From positions 157,893-221,892 of the forward strand of contig JAMHWD010000027.1 of NCBI GenBank assembly GCA_035911135.1: a DNA stretch of 64,000 nucleotides, written 5' to 3'. A program made the position numbers and the translations under genes. Positions 16,532-25,783 of the stretch are shown here, one piece after another. The notes beneath the pieces are model-generated. The model was not told the origin of the DNA and did no database searches. It saw only the letters and a program-made list of their open reading frames with translations. The stretch's first letter is position 1; the number at the start of each line of letters is the position of its first letter. The DNA comes from JAMHWD01 sp035911135. Its GTDB lineage: Bacteria > Pseudomonadota > Alphaproteobacteria > Micavibrionales > Micavibrionaceae.

Positions 16532-18160
16532 CTAAACCAAACGCCCCTGCTCGACCGCCGCCTTGATAAAGGACACGAATAGCGGGTGCGGATCGAAGGG
16601 TTTGGATTTCAGCTCCGGGTGGAACTGCACGCCGATAAACCATGGATGATCAGGGCGCTCGCAGATTTCCGGCAAGCTGCCATCCGGCGAAAGGCCGGAG
16701 AAAATCATGCCTTGGGATTCAAGGCGTTCTTTATAATTGATATTCACTTCATAGCGGTGACGGTGGCGTTCGCTGATATTGGCGCTGCCGTATGCCGCCT
16801 CAACCTTGGAGCCTTTCTTCAATGCCGCTGGATATGCGCCAAGACGCATCGTGCCGCCAAGATCGGTCTCGGAACTACGCTGCTCTTTCGCGTTACCTTT
16901 GGTCCATTCGGTCATGAGACCAATGACAGGCTCATCAGTCGGACCAAATTCCGTTGAGCTCGCGCCCGCGATACCGCACAAGTTTCGCGCAGCCTCAATC
17001 ACGGCCATCTGCAATCCAAAACAAATGCCGAAATACGGAATTTTCTTCTCGCGCGCATATTGGACCGCTCGGATTTTACCTTCTGCGCCGCGCTCCCCGA
17101 AACCGCCCGGAACCAGAATACCTTGCACGCCTTGCAGGAACTGTTCCGGGTCTTCAGATTCAAAAATTGAGGATTCAATGAATTTCAGCTCGACCTTCGC
17201 ATTATTGGCAATCCCGCCATGGACCAAAGCTTCGTTCAGTGACTTATAGCTATCGGCCAGATTGGTATATTTGCCGACAATCGCGATTTTGACTTCGCTC
17301 TCAGGTTCCTTGATGCGCTTGACGATCTTGTCCCAGATGGACAGATCAAGCTCTGGAATATCACGGATACCAAAGGCTTTCATGACCTGACGATCCAACC
17401 CCTCGCGGTGATAGGTCAGCGGCACTTCATAGATGGTTTTAACGTCCAGCGCCGGAATAACATTGGCCTGATCAATATTGCAAAACAGAGCAATCTTGCG
17501 ACGTTCATCCTCTTCTATCTCGCGGTCAGCGCGGCAAAGCAGGATTTGCGGGCGAATGCCGTGGCTCATCAGCTCCTTGACGGAGTGCTGGGTCGGCTTG
17601 GTTTTCAGCTCGCCCGCCGCCGGAATATACGGCAGCAGCGTCACGTGAATAAACACCGCTCTTTCCTGACCCACTTCATAGCTGAACTGGCGGATAGCCT
17701 CAAGGAAAGGAAGGCTTTCGATATCGCCAACGGTGCCACCCACTTCACACAGGACGAAATCGGCCGTGCCTTCTTTCTCGCGGATGAAGTCTTTGATTTC
17801 ATTCGTGATATGCGGAATGACCTGAATCGTCGCGCCCAGATAATCGCCGCGGCGCTCTTTCTGCAGAACGGTCGTATAGATACGGCCCGTTGTAATGTTA
17901 TCATTGCCCTTGGCCGGAACACCTGTAAAACGCTCGTAATGGCCCAGATCCAGATCCGTCTCCGCGCCATCTTCCGTGACGAACACTTCACCGTGCTGGA
18001 ACGGACTCATCGTGCCGGGGTCAACATTGAGGTAAGGGTCTAGCTTGCACAGGCGCACCCGATAGCCACGCGCCTGTAAAAGCGCGCCAAGCGCAGCGGA
18101 GCCGAGGCCCTTTCCCAAAGAGGAAACGACACCGCCAGTAATAAAAATATATCGGGTCAT
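16532..18160 (-). CDS. pyrG: CTP synthase
   Basis: Makes CTP from UTP using glutamine and ATP. 542 residues: the N-terminal amidoligase domain has the ATP loop GGVVSSLGKGL and the allosteric/UTP region CKLDPYLNVDPGTMSP; the C-terminal glutamine amidotransferase domain (from about 290) has the oxyanion strand PGGFGERG, the nucleophile in FGICFGLQMA and the catalytic pair in VQFHPELKS. It follows secG by 13 bases, so tpiA-secG-pyrG probably form one transcript. Confidence 0.97.
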   Translation of the reverse strand: MTRYIFITGGVVSSLGKGLGSAALGALLQARGYRVRLCKLDPYLNVDPGTMSPFQHGEVFVTEDGAETDLDLGHYERFTGVPAKGNDNITTGRIYTTVLQKERRGDYLGATIQVIPHITNEIKDFIREKEGTADFVLCEVGGTVGDIESLPFLEAIRQFSYEVGQERAVFIHVTLLPYIPAAGELKTKPTQHSVKELMSHGIRPQILLCRADREIEEDERRKIALFCNIDQANVIPALDVKTIYEVPLTYHREGLDRQVMKAFGIRDIPELDLSIWDKIVKRIKEPESEVKIAIVGKYTNLADSYKSLNEALVHGGIANNAKVELKFIESSIFESEDPEQFLQGVQGILVPGGFGERGAEGKIRAVQYAREKKIPYFGICFGLQMAVIEAARNLCGIAGASSTEFGPTDEPVIGLMTEWTKGNAKEQRSSETDLGGTMRLGAYPAALKKGSKVEAAYGSANISERHRHRYEVNINYKERLESQGMIFSGLSPDGSLPEICERPDHPWFIGVQFHPELKSKPFDPHPLFVSFIKAAVEQGRLV

Positions 18161-18173
18161 AATCTAACTAAGC

Positions 18174-18587
18174 CTACTCCGCGATTGGTGCGGATGGTGG
18201 TTCCGGGGATTCCGGCGTGTTTTCAGTATCTGCCGCCTCTTCTGTGGCTGCGCCAGCGCCAGATTCACCATCTACGCTCGTGCCGGCAGGTGCAGCAGGC
18301 GCTTCTGCAGCCGGCGGCAATGTAGAGATCTCATCCAGAATACCTTTATTCTGCGATGTATGGCGGCCCGCCATGATGCCCAAAATAAGGCTGGTGGCAA
18401 AGAATGCTGCCGCACAGATCCCGGTCGCGCGCGTCAGGAAATTGGCCGTACCGCGTGGTGTGGCAAAACCACCAGCCCCGCCGCCGCCGCCGATACCAAG
18501 ACCGCCGCCTTCCGAGCGCTGCAAGAGCACAAGAATGATAATGGACAACGCCAAAATCATATGAATGACCAAAAGTACCGCCTGCAT
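18174..18587 (-). CDS. secG: Preprotein translocase subunit SecG
   Basis: The small SecYEG subunit. Two membrane segments are visible (about 4-22, and about 53-72) flanking the conserved cytoplasmic loop LQRSEGGGLG-IGGGGGAGGF and the TANFLTRATGICA motif. The C-terminus is extended by about 60 residues of Ala, Pro, Glu and Ser, common in alphaproteobacterial SecG. Located between tpiA and pyrG, the usual position. Confidence 0.93.
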   Translation of the reverse strand: MQAVLLVIHMILALSIIILVLLQRSEGGGLGIGGGGGAGGFATPRGTANFLTRATGICAAAFFATSLILGIMAGRHTSQNKGILDEISTLPPAAEAPAAPAGTSVDGESGAGAATEEAADTENTPESPEPPSAPIAE

Positions 18588-18611
18588 AACTTCAAACCCT
18601 ACATGTAAATT

Positions 18612-19373
18612 TTAAATGGAACCGGCAATGCCCAGAAAACTATCTGCCTTCAGGCTTGCGCCGCCGATCAATGCGCCATCAACATTGGCAGTTCTCAATA
18701 TTTCCGCTGCATTATCCGGCTTAACCGATCCGCCATACAAAATACGCATATTCGCGCCGTCTTCAAGTGTTTCTTTCAGACAGCCACGAATAATATTATG
18801 CATATGTGCAATTTCCGCGATACTGGCCACTTTCCCGGTTCCAATCGCCCAGACCGGCTCATAAGCAATCACGGTGTTGATCGCATTGGCTCCCGCCGGA
18901 AGACTGGCACGAAGCTGGCGCAGGACCACTTCATCCTGCTGCCCATCATCACGCTGTTCCTCGGTTTCGCCGATGCATAAAATGGCGGCCATCTCATATT
19001 TATGGATCTGCTCGATCTTGCGATAGACTGCCTCATCGCTCTCACCATAGCCATGCCGGCGCTCGGAATGGCCGGCGATCACATACTGGCACCCAGCATC
19101 CTTGAGCATAGCCGCCGAGATATCACCCGTATAAGCGCCGTTTTCATGGGCCGAGCAGTCCTGCGCGCCAAAACGCAAGAGATTATCATGGCCTTGCGCG
19201 GCATGGCGTATGGCGTAGATGTGTAGCGCTGGCGGACATACCAGGAATTCACAGCGTTCGCGCATTTCCGGAGGGGCCAGTGTAATACCGTTAATAATAC
19301 TGGCCACAAGACGCTTGGCATCCTGCGCCGAGCCGTTCATCTTCCAGTTTCCTGCAATCAGTTTTCTGTTCAT
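18612..19373 (-). CDS. tpiA: Triosephosphate isomerase
   Basis: Interconverts glyceraldehyde 3-phosphate and dihydroxyacetone phosphate. The substrate loop AGNWKMNG, the electrophile His in VIAGHSERR, the catalytic Glu in AYEPVWAIGTG and the phosphate site GGSVKPDNA are all present. I start it at the ATG at 19373 (253 residues), which matches the family; the frame extends upstream to 19433 with unrelated residues. It is divergent from the PpiD-like gene, with 124 bases between the starts. Confidence 0.96.
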   Translation of the reverse strand: MNRKLIAGNWKMNGSAQDAKRLVASIINGITLAPPEMRERCEFLVCPPALHIYAIRHAAQGHDNLLRFGAQDCSAHENGAYTGDISAAMLKDAGCQYVIAGHSERRHGYGESDEAVYRKIEQIHKYEMAAILCIGETEEQRDDGQQDEVVLRQLRASLPAGANAINTVIAYEPVWAIGTGKVASIAEIAHMHNIIRGCLKETLEDGANMRILYGGSVKPDNAAEILRTANVDGALIGGASLKADSFLGIAGSI

Positions 19374-19417
19374 GACATCATTTTTAGCAAGCCTGTGAGG
19401 AAGATTGCAATCGCCTG

Positions 19418-19446
19418 TTGCCCTCTCATCCATAGCATTTTATAGT
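19418..19446 (+). promoter_or_regulatory. Predicted sigma-70 promoter of the PpiD-like gene
   Basis: TTGCCC at 19418-19423 and TATAGT at 19441-19446 are separated by 17 bases, giving a start of transcription near 19453 and a leader of about 45 bases before the ATG at 19498. It lies in the divergent gap with tpiA. Predicted from hexamers only. Confidence 0.5.
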
Positions 19447-19497
19447 CGGCAGCTGATTTTAGGCGAAAAACGTTGGATTTTTACAGGATATAGCACC

Positions 19498-21414
19498 ATG
19501 GTCATGCAAGCGATGCGCACAGGAAGAGCCTCCAAGGCCCTGAAATACGTTCTTTTTTCATTCCTGATTCTGGGGATGGTCGGACTGGTATTTTCAGATA
19601 TCGGCGGATTTTTCCGCGGCGGCGTTGTGGGATCCGATGTTGCCAAGGTTGGCGACAAAACCATTTCCATCAATGCTTTTGATAAAAATGTCCGCAGAAC
19701 GCTGGGCCGGATGAATATCCCGCCGCAGCAAGCCTATCAGATGGGTTTTATAGACCAGATTCTGGATAACGAAATCCGTAACAGCATCATGACCCAGACA
19801 GCCAAATCCTATGGTATTGAGGTTGGCCGCACTGAAATCGCCAAGCAAATCGACAAGATGCTGACCCCCATGACGCAGGAAGGCGGCGACAAAAAGGCCG
19901 TATTAAACCAGATCCTGACCTCGCAAGGCTTTACCGAGAACGAGTTTGTGACAACCGTCTCCGGCGAAGTTGCCACGGCCCTTTTGGCCACAGCGCTGCA
20001 AAATGGCTATATCGGCGGATCGGAAACACTGGCAAAAGACCTTTATCAGTTTCAGCATGAAAAACGCGATATCGAGCTGATTGACTTTAAAGATGCTGCT
20101 TTTGTGCTGGAAATGGACCCACCAGAAGCAGACTTGAAAACCCTTTATGAGGCGCTGAAAGAACAATACGCCACGCCCGAAAGCCGCACAATTCGCGTTG
20201 GTGTTATCAATCAGGACAATATGAAATCCAGCATCGAGATTTCCGATGATGCCGTCCGCGCCGCCTATGATGATGATATTGAATCTTTCAAGGTTTCCGA
20301 ACAACGCGTTCTGGAGCAGGCCATTGCCCAGAATGAAATCGATGCCAAGAAAATCTTTGAAGCGGCTCAAAAAGGCGAAGCCCTTCAAAAGGCCGCCGAA
20401 AAAGTAACCGGCAAGAAGGAATCCTATCTCGCCGCGCAGGGTTTTGAAGAAAACGGCATGATCGAGCAGATCAAGGCCCCGGTTTTTGCCGGAAAAAAGG
20501 GCGATATAATTGGCCCGATTGAAACGCCGCTGGGTTTTCATGTCATCAAAATCAGCGACATCAAGGCGCCGGAAACCAAATCATTTGAATCGGTAAAAGA
20601 GCAGATCAAAAAGAATTTACTGGAGACAGAGCTGGCCGATCTGAAATTTGAAGCCTCAAGCCAGGTTGAAGACCTTGCCGCCTCAGGCGCGACTTTGGAT
20701 GATGTTGCCAAGGATGTGCCCATGGATATCAAGGAATTCAAGGATATCTCGCCGCAGGGCGCCATGGCATCCGCCAAACATCCGCTCGATGTCTATGGCG
20801 AAGATGCCGCACAGATCACCCAGACAGCCTTTGAAATTTTTGAAGGCGATATCTCGCAGGTCATCGAAATGAAAGATGGTAAAATGGCGGTTGTAACCCT
20901 AAGCGCCATTACTCCTAAGACATACAAACCCTATGAAGAGGTAAAACCGGAGCTGGTTACACGCTGGACGGATGAGCAAAAGCGTATGGATAACCGCAAG
21001 ACTACGCTGGAGATTCTGACCGTCGCCGGAACAGAAGGAAAAAGTCTTGAAACTATCGCAAAAGACAAAGGCCTTCCTATCAAGAGCCTTAACGAGATAA
21101 AGCGTGACGCACAGGAAAAAATCGAGCCCCTGACACCGGCATCGCTGGCACAAATCTTTGAAGCCGATGAAGGCGAGATGATCGCCGTCGATACGACAGA
21201 CGGGATCGCGATAGCCCGCGTCAAGTCCATCACCTTGCCCGATCTGGCCAAGGCTGAAACAAAGGCGCTGGAAGGTATCAAAGCCGCAAATATTCAAAGC
21301 GCCCAACAAGAAGGCCTGATGTTATTTCTGGGAGCAGCAAGCCGGAATTTCCGCGTGAGCAAAAATGAGGCCATGCTTCAGCGCGCCTATGGCACGCCGG
21401 CCGAACCACAGTAA
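19498..21414 (+). CDS. PpiD/SurA-like periplasmic peptidyl-prolyl isomerase
   Basis: A membrane-anchored folding factor for exported proteins. From the ATG at 19498 (AGGA nine bases upstream) the 638-residue chain has a basic start, one membrane anchor (about 14-36, YVLFSFLILGMVGLVFSDI), a SurA/PpiD N-terminal domain with DVAKVGDKTISINAF, a rotamase (parvulin) domain around residues 215-350 ending in TPLGFHVIKI, and a long C-terminal region with SurA-like helices. This matches the alphaproteobacterial PpiD layout (SurA_N_3 plus rotamase). An upstream ATG at 19405 overlaps the promoter and is unlikely. trpE follows after 17 bases, so the two may be cotranscribed. Confidence 0.88.
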   Translation: MVMQAMRTGRASKALKYVLFSFLILGMVGLVFSDIGGFFRGGVVGSDVAKVGDKTISINAFDKNVRRTLGRMNIPPQQAYQMGFIDQILDNEIRNSIMTQTAKSYGIEVGRTEIAKQIDKMLTPMTQEGGDKKAVLNQILTSQGFTENEFVTTVSGEVATALLATALQNGYIGGSETLAKDLYQFQHEKRDIELIDFKDAAFVLEMDPPEADLKTLYEALKEQYATPESRTIRVGVINQDNMKSSIEISDDAVRAAYDDDIESFKVSEQRVLEQAIAQNEIDAKKIFEAAQKGEALQKAAEKVTGKKESYLAAQGFEENGMIEQIKAPVFAGKKGDIIGPIETPLGFHVIKISDIKAPETKSFESVKEQIKKNLLETELADLKFEASSQVEDLAASGATLDDVAKDVPMDIKEFKDISPQGAMASAKHPLDVYGEDAAQITQTAFEIFEGDISQVIEMKDGKMAVVTLSAITPKTYKPYEEVKPELVTRWTDEQKRMDNRKTTLEILTVAGTEGKSLETIAKDKGLPIKSLNEIKRDAQEKIEPLTPASLAQIFEADEGEMIAVDTTDGIAIARVKSITLPDLAKAETKALEGIKAANIQSAQQEGLMLFLGAASRNFRVSKNEAMLQRAYGTPAEPQ

Positions 21415-21431
21415 GGCTGTATTACCACGAT

Positions 21432-22973
21432 ATGCCCTTTACCCGCGAAACATTCACCGCCAATTACAATCAGGGGCTCACGCAGCTTGCCTATAACTGG
21501 TTGCCCGGCGATCTGTTGACACCCGTTTTGGCATATCTGCGCCTATGCGGGAGCGATCCCTATTGTTTCCTGCTGGAATCCGTAGAAGGCGGGGCGGTAT
21601 TGGGGCGGTATTCGATTATCGGCTTTAACCCTGACATGATCTGGAGCTGTGTGAATGGCGAGCCGCGTATCTGGCATGATCATGGCGGCTGGGAAGCCCA
21701 GAACGGCGAACCGCTAGAATCCCTGAAATCTGCAATCGCCACCTGCCATATAGACGCCCAGCCTGAAGACGTTCCGCCAATGGCCGTATCAGGCCTGTTT
21801 GGCTATATGGGCTATGACATGGTAAGGCTCGCCGAGAATATCCCGGATGAAAACCCCGATGAGATCGGCATTGCCGACAGCATCTACATGCGGCCGCAGG
21901 CGCTGGTGATTTTTGACAATGTCAAAAACATGGTCTGCGTCGTCAAACCAGTCTATCAGCATGCACAAAATTCCGCGCGCAGCGCCGAAGATTACTACAG
22001 TGAAATTCTTGGCGACATTCAGGCCATTTCATTAAAGCTCATGAACGCGCAAACGCCGCTGGATCTGCCGCAGACCCAACTTGCAACGCCCCTGCCCGTA
22101 CAATCCAACACGACCGAGGATGAATACAAATCCATGGTCCTAAAGGCCATTGAATATATCAAGGCTGGCGAGATTTTTCAGGTCGTCCCCAGCCAGCGTT
22201 TCTCGGTGCCATTTGATCTGCCTTCTTTCGCACTTTATCGCAGCCTACGCCGGGTGAATCCTTCGCCATTCCTGTTTCACTTCCAGTTCGAGAATTTCTC
22301 GCTGGTGGGCTCCAGCCCGGAAATTCTTGTGCGGGTGCGCGATGAAACCGTGACTATCCGCCCGATCGCCGGCACGCGCAAGCGTGGCAAGGATGCGGCA
22401 GAAGACAAAGCGCTGGCGGCTGATTTGCTGGCCGACCCTAAGGAGCGCTCAGAACATCTTATGCTTCTGGATCTAGGGCGCAATGATGTGGGCCGCGTTG
22501 CCGAAATCGGCAGCGTCAAGGTAACGGATCAGTTCATTGTCGAATATTATTCGCACGTCATGCACATTGTCTCGAATGTCGAGGGCAAGCTGCGCGGCGA
22601 TCTTAACAATATTGATGCGCTCTTCGCTGGCTTTCCGGCCGGAACCGTCAGCGGCGCACCCAAAATCCGCGCCATGGAAATTATTGATGAGCTGGAAAAA
22701 GCCCGCCGATCCTTCTATGCAGGCGGCGTAGGATATCTTTCCGCCAACGGCACGATGGATACCTGCATTGCCCTGCGTACCGCGCTGCTGAAAAATGGCA
22801 GGCTTTACGTACAATCCGGTGCTGGCGTTGTGGCCGACAGCAATCCGCAATCCGAATATGATGAAACCTGCAACAAGGCCAGAGCCCTTATCCGGGCGGC
22901 AGAGATTGCGATTGAGGACCATCATCCGATGAATGCAAATGCGCCCCTTGCGCCGGCATCACAATCGCGCTGA
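21432..22973 (+). CDS. trpE: Anthranilate synthase component I
   Basis: The chorismate-using subunit of anthranilate synthase, first step of tryptophan synthesis. 513 residues. The N-terminal LLESVEGGAVLGRYS contains the LLES-x10-S element that binds feedback tryptophan, so the enzyme should be inhibited by the product. The catalytic domain shows QVVPSQRFS, GSSPEILVRV, PIAGTRKRG, LLDLGRNDVGRV, and GFPAGTVSGAPK. Its partner TrpG is encoded 1.2 kb away, beyond a convergent gene. The last 86 bases overlap that gene on the other strand. Confidence 0.96.
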   Translation: MPFTRETFTANYNQGLTQLAYNWLPGDLLTPVLAYLRLCGSDPYCFLLESVEGGAVLGRYSIIGFNPDMIWSCVNGEPRIWHDHGGWEAQNGEPLESLKSAIATCHIDAQPEDVPPMAVSGLFGYMGYDMVRLAENIPDENPDEIGIADSIYMRPQALVIFDNVKNMVCVVKPVYQHAQNSARSAEDYYSEILGDIQAISLKLMNAQTPLDLPQTQLATPLPVQSNTTEDEYKSMVLKAIEYIKAGEIFQVVPSQRFSVPFDLPSFALYRSLRRVNPSPFLFHFQFENFSLVGSSPEILVRVRDETVTIRPIAGTRKRGKDAAEDKALAADLLADPKERSEHLMLLDLGRNDVGRVAEIGSVKVTDQFIVEYYSHVMHIVSNVEGKLRGDLNNIDALFAGFPAGTVSGAPKIRAMEIIDELEKARRSFYAGGVGYLSANGTMDTCIALRTALLKNGRLYVQSGAGVVADSNPQSEYDETCNKARALIRAAEIAIEDHHPMNANAPLAPASQSR

Positions 22974-24027
22974 CCGGGACTAGCTCAATTCCCTTTGATT
23001 TCAAGGTCGGCAACCATTCCGCCAACCCCTTGATTGTATTAGGCTTGGGATGACCGATAGCAATAGCATAGCCTTTATTATAGGCCACATTCTCCAACCT
23101 CCGCAGACTGGCGCGCACAGCGGAAAGGCTCTCTATATGATCCAGAAACACATCACGCGATGCGGCCGGGATATCATAGTGATGCGCCATATCCTCCGCC
23201 ACGGATGAGCCGATCGTCTTGGAATCAATGAAATAAATGCCCTTGTCTTCAATGCCTTGCATAACCCATGACATGGCTTCTTCGTTCTTGGTCAGCCTGC
23301 TGCCCATGTGATTATTGATCCCGGCATAGCCGTCAAAGGCTTTAAGAATTTTCTCTTCAAACTCATGCTTGAAATCTTCGTGGCTCATGCCCTCGCGAAG
23401 GCCAACAGGGCCGATATTCTGCCCTTTATCCATGGCCTGCATCGGCACATGCACCATTAATTCATGCCCACTTGCCCTTGCCTCTGCCGTAACCTTTGCC
23501 AGATCCGGCGCATAAGGAAGAAAGGCCAGCGTCAGCGGCGCCTGGAGATCAATGACATCCGCGCTATACCCCCGCGCCATACCCATATCATCAATGATTA
23601 CCGCCACCCGCACAGGGCCATCATGTATCCGCAAGGATGGGCGTTTTTCACTCTTTTTAGGTATGACAGGCGCTTCTTGAACCGGTTTTTCGACCAGATA
23701 TTCCTTGGGTTTTGTGATAAAGGCTACTTCAGTCTTTGCCACAATTTCGGGCATGGGCGGATCGCCGGCAAAAGCCAGATTTTTGGGCATTCTGGGCTGT
23801 TTATGGACATGCTCCGGGATAATCAGGGCCCGCGCAGGCACATCATCAACAATCATCACAGCATTTTTAGAAGGCGCGCGTTTTTCAGCCACAACCCGCA
23901 GCGAATTTTGATAAACCGCGACACCGTCAATCATAAACACCTTGAGCGCGATAAGCATAAGCACACCCAAAAGAATAATCAGGGTTTTGGGCGCGGCATC
24001 TCTGATGGAGGGCTTTTTCCGTATCAT
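22888..24027 (-). CDS. Divergent polysaccharide deacetylase (DUF610) family protein
   Basis: A 379-residue exported or membrane-anchored protein. An N-terminal basic stretch and one hydrophobic segment (about 14-34, TLIILLGVLMLIALKVFMI) precede a Pro/Lys-rich linker of roughly 100 residues. The C-terminal domain from about 145 carries VAVIIDDMGMARG, the LTLAFLPYAP strand, GHELMVHVPMQ, GINNHMGSR, YFIDSKT, DVFLDH and GYAIAIGHPKPNT, the pattern of the divergent polysaccharide deacetylases usually found near ctpA/envC in other bacteria. Substrate unknown; a role in the envelope is likely. It converges on trpE with an 86-base overlap. Confidence 0.85.
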   Translation of the reverse strand: MIRKKPSIRDAAPKTLIILLGVLMLIALKVFMIDGVAVYQNSLRVVAEKRAPSKNAVMIVDDVPARALIIPEHVHKQPRMPKNLAFAGDPPMPEIVAKTEVAFITKPKEYLVEKPVQEAPVIPKKSEKRPSLRIHDGPVRVAVIIDDMGMARGYSADVIDLQAPLTLAFLPYAPDLAKVTAEARASGHELMVHVPMQAMDKGQNIGPVGLREGMSHEDFKHEFEEKILKAFDGYAGINNHMGSRLTKNEEAMSWVMQGIEDKGIYFIDSKTIGSSVAEDMAHHYDIPAASRDVFLDHIESLSAVRASLRRLENVAYNKGYAIAIGHPKPNTIKGLAEWLPTLKSKGIELVPVSAIVMPAQGAHLHSSDDGPQSQSLPPG

Positions 24028-24170
24028 GTAGGCGCACTATAGCCCCAAGCTCGGCGCATAAAAACAAAAAAGGCAAGGATATCCATAGGCACTTTAAAAC
24101 GCTTGCTTTTTCGCTCCTTACAAGCTTTTATGAGCGTCTTTAAAATCGCATGACGCATTTCGGGTCGCCT

Positions 24171-24740
24171 ATGCTTTTGATGATCGACAATTACGACAGT
24201 TTTACCTACAATCTCGTGCAATATTTCGGGGATCTGGGGCTGAATTGCAATGTGCACAGAAACGATCAAATCAGCACTGATGAAATTTTTGGTCTTAAAC
24301 CGCGCGGCATTATCATCTCCCCCGGCCCCAGCGACCCTGATAATGCCGGGATTTGCCTTGATGCAATCCAGCTTGCGGCTGACAATAAAATCCCTTTGCT
24401 AGGCGTATGCCTTGGGCATCAATGCATCGGGCAGGTCTTTGGCGGCAAGGTTATACGCGGCCCCGTTCCCATGCATGGCAAGATTTCCGAGATCACTCAT
24501 GGCGGCGAGACTTTATTTAAGGGCCTGCCCTCACCTTATCCAGTGGCGCGTTATCACTCGTTGATTGTTGAAAAATCTAGCCTGCCCGACTGCCTTCAAA
24601 TCACCGCGCAGACCGATGATGATCTGATCATGGGCTTATCGCACAAGACCCTGCCCGTTCACGGCATCCAGTTTCACCCTGAAAGCATCGCCACCTCGCA
24701 TGGCCATAGCCTTTTGAAAAACTTCACTGACATCCTATGA
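24171..24740 (+). CDS. trpG: Anthranilate synthase component II (glutamine amidotransferase)
   Basis: Provides ammonia from glutamine to TrpE. The class I amidotransferase motifs are visible: MIDNYDSFTYN at the start, PGPSDPDNAG, the nucleophile in GVCLGHQCIGQ, and GIQFHPES with the catalytic His and Glu. I place the start at the ATG at 24171 (189 residues), which brings the first strand to the very N-terminus as in the family; an in-frame ATG at 24150 is possible, and neither has a strong ribosome site. It overlaps trpD by ATGA, so trpG, trpD and trpC are translationally coupled. Confidence 0.94.
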   Translation: MLLMIDNYDSFTYNLVQYFGDLGLNCNVHRNDQISTDEIFGLKPRGIIISPGPSDPDNAGICLDAIQLAADNKIPLLGVCLGHQCIGQVFGGKVIRGPVPMHGKISEITHGGETLFKGLPSPYPVARYHSLIVEKSSLPDCLQITAQTDDDLIMGLSHKTLPVHGIQFHPESIATSHGHSLLKNFTDIL

Positions 24741-25783
24741 CAACCATTATACAAGACAGCACCGCCCGCCTCAAAGACGGGCAATCCCTGACCGAAGCCA
24801 ACATGGCCGAATGCATGAACGGCATCATGGAAGGTCTTGTCTCGGAAACGGATCTTGCCGAATTTTTAATCGCACTGGCCGATAAGGGCGAGAATGTCAA
24901 TGAAATCACAGGCGCGGCCAAGGTCATGCGCGAAAAGGCCAGCCGCATCAAGGCCCCGTTCGGCGCGCTGGATTGCTGCGGCACAGGTGGCGATCAGGCC
25001 GGGACTTATAATATATCAACGGCTGTCGCCGTTGTCGCGGCATCTTGCGGCATTCCTGTTGCCAAACACGGCAACCGCGCTTCCAGCTCAAAATCTGGTG
25101 CGGCTGATGTGCTCGAAGCTATTGGCGTGAACCTCAACGTTCCTGATCAGGCATTGCAACAAGCCCTGCAGGATCTGCGCTTTGCCTTTTTGATGGCGCC
25201 GCATCACCATAAATCCATGCGCCATGTGGCCGCTGTCCGCAAAAGTCTTGGCCGCCGCACGATTTTCAACCTGCTGGGGCCGCTGGCCAATCCGGCGGGC
25301 ACAAGATTGCAGCTTCTGGGCGTTTTTGATGAGAAATGGGTCGTCCCCATGGCCGAGACCTTAAAACGCCTAGGCACGAAACGCGCTTGGGTTGTCCATG
25401 GCCATAGCGGACTTGATGAGATCAGCCTGACCGGGCCCACAATCTGCGCCGAAGTAACAGATGAGACAAACTTACGAGAATTTACGCTAACACCCGAAGA
25501 TTTCGACTTGCCGCAATATCACATCGAGGACATCCGCGGCGGCGAAGCGCCCGAAAATGCCGTGGCCCTACGCAGTGTCTTGCAAGGGAAAAAGGGCGCA
25601 TACCGCGATACGGTTTTAGCCAACACAGCCGCCGCGCTCGTGATCCATGGCTCCGTTCCCGACCTGAAAACAGGCGTTAAAAAGGCCGCATCCAGCATTG
25701 ATGATGGCTTCGCATGGCAGACCATGAGCGATTATATCGCCTTTACACGCAGCATCGAAAATGAAGAAAGCGAAGCGACATGA
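24737..25783 (+). CDS. trpD: Anthranilate phosphoribosyltransferase
   Basis: Transfers phosphoribose from PRPP to anthranilate. 348 residues. The PRPP loop CCGTGGDQAGTYNIST, KHGNRASSSKSGAADVLEA, and FLMAPHHHKSMRHV with RTIFNLLGPLANPA are all family signatures. Start and stop both overlap neighbours by four bases (trpG before, trpC after). Confidence 0.96.
   Translation: MTTIIQDSTARLKDGQSLTEANMAECMNGIMEGLVSETDLAEFLIALADKGENVNEITGAAKVMREKASRIKAPFGALDCCGTGGDQAGTYNISTAVAVVAASCGIPVAKHGNRASSSKSGAADVLEAIGVNLNVPDQALQQALQDLRFAFLMAPHHHKSMRHVAAVRKSLGRRTIFNLLGPLANPAGTRLQLLGVFDEKWVVPMAETLKRLGTKRAWVVHGHSGLDEISLTGPTICAEVTDETNLREFTLTPEDFDLPQYHIEDIRGGEAPENAVALRSVLQGKKGAYRDTVLANTAAALVIHGSVPDLKTGVKKAASSIDDGFAWQTMSDYIAFTRSIENEESEAT

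Noticed and set aside
24028..24170. Tryptophan attenuator or leader peptide before trpG
   Set aside because: I found no short frame with adjacent Trp codons followed by alternative hairpins in this gap.
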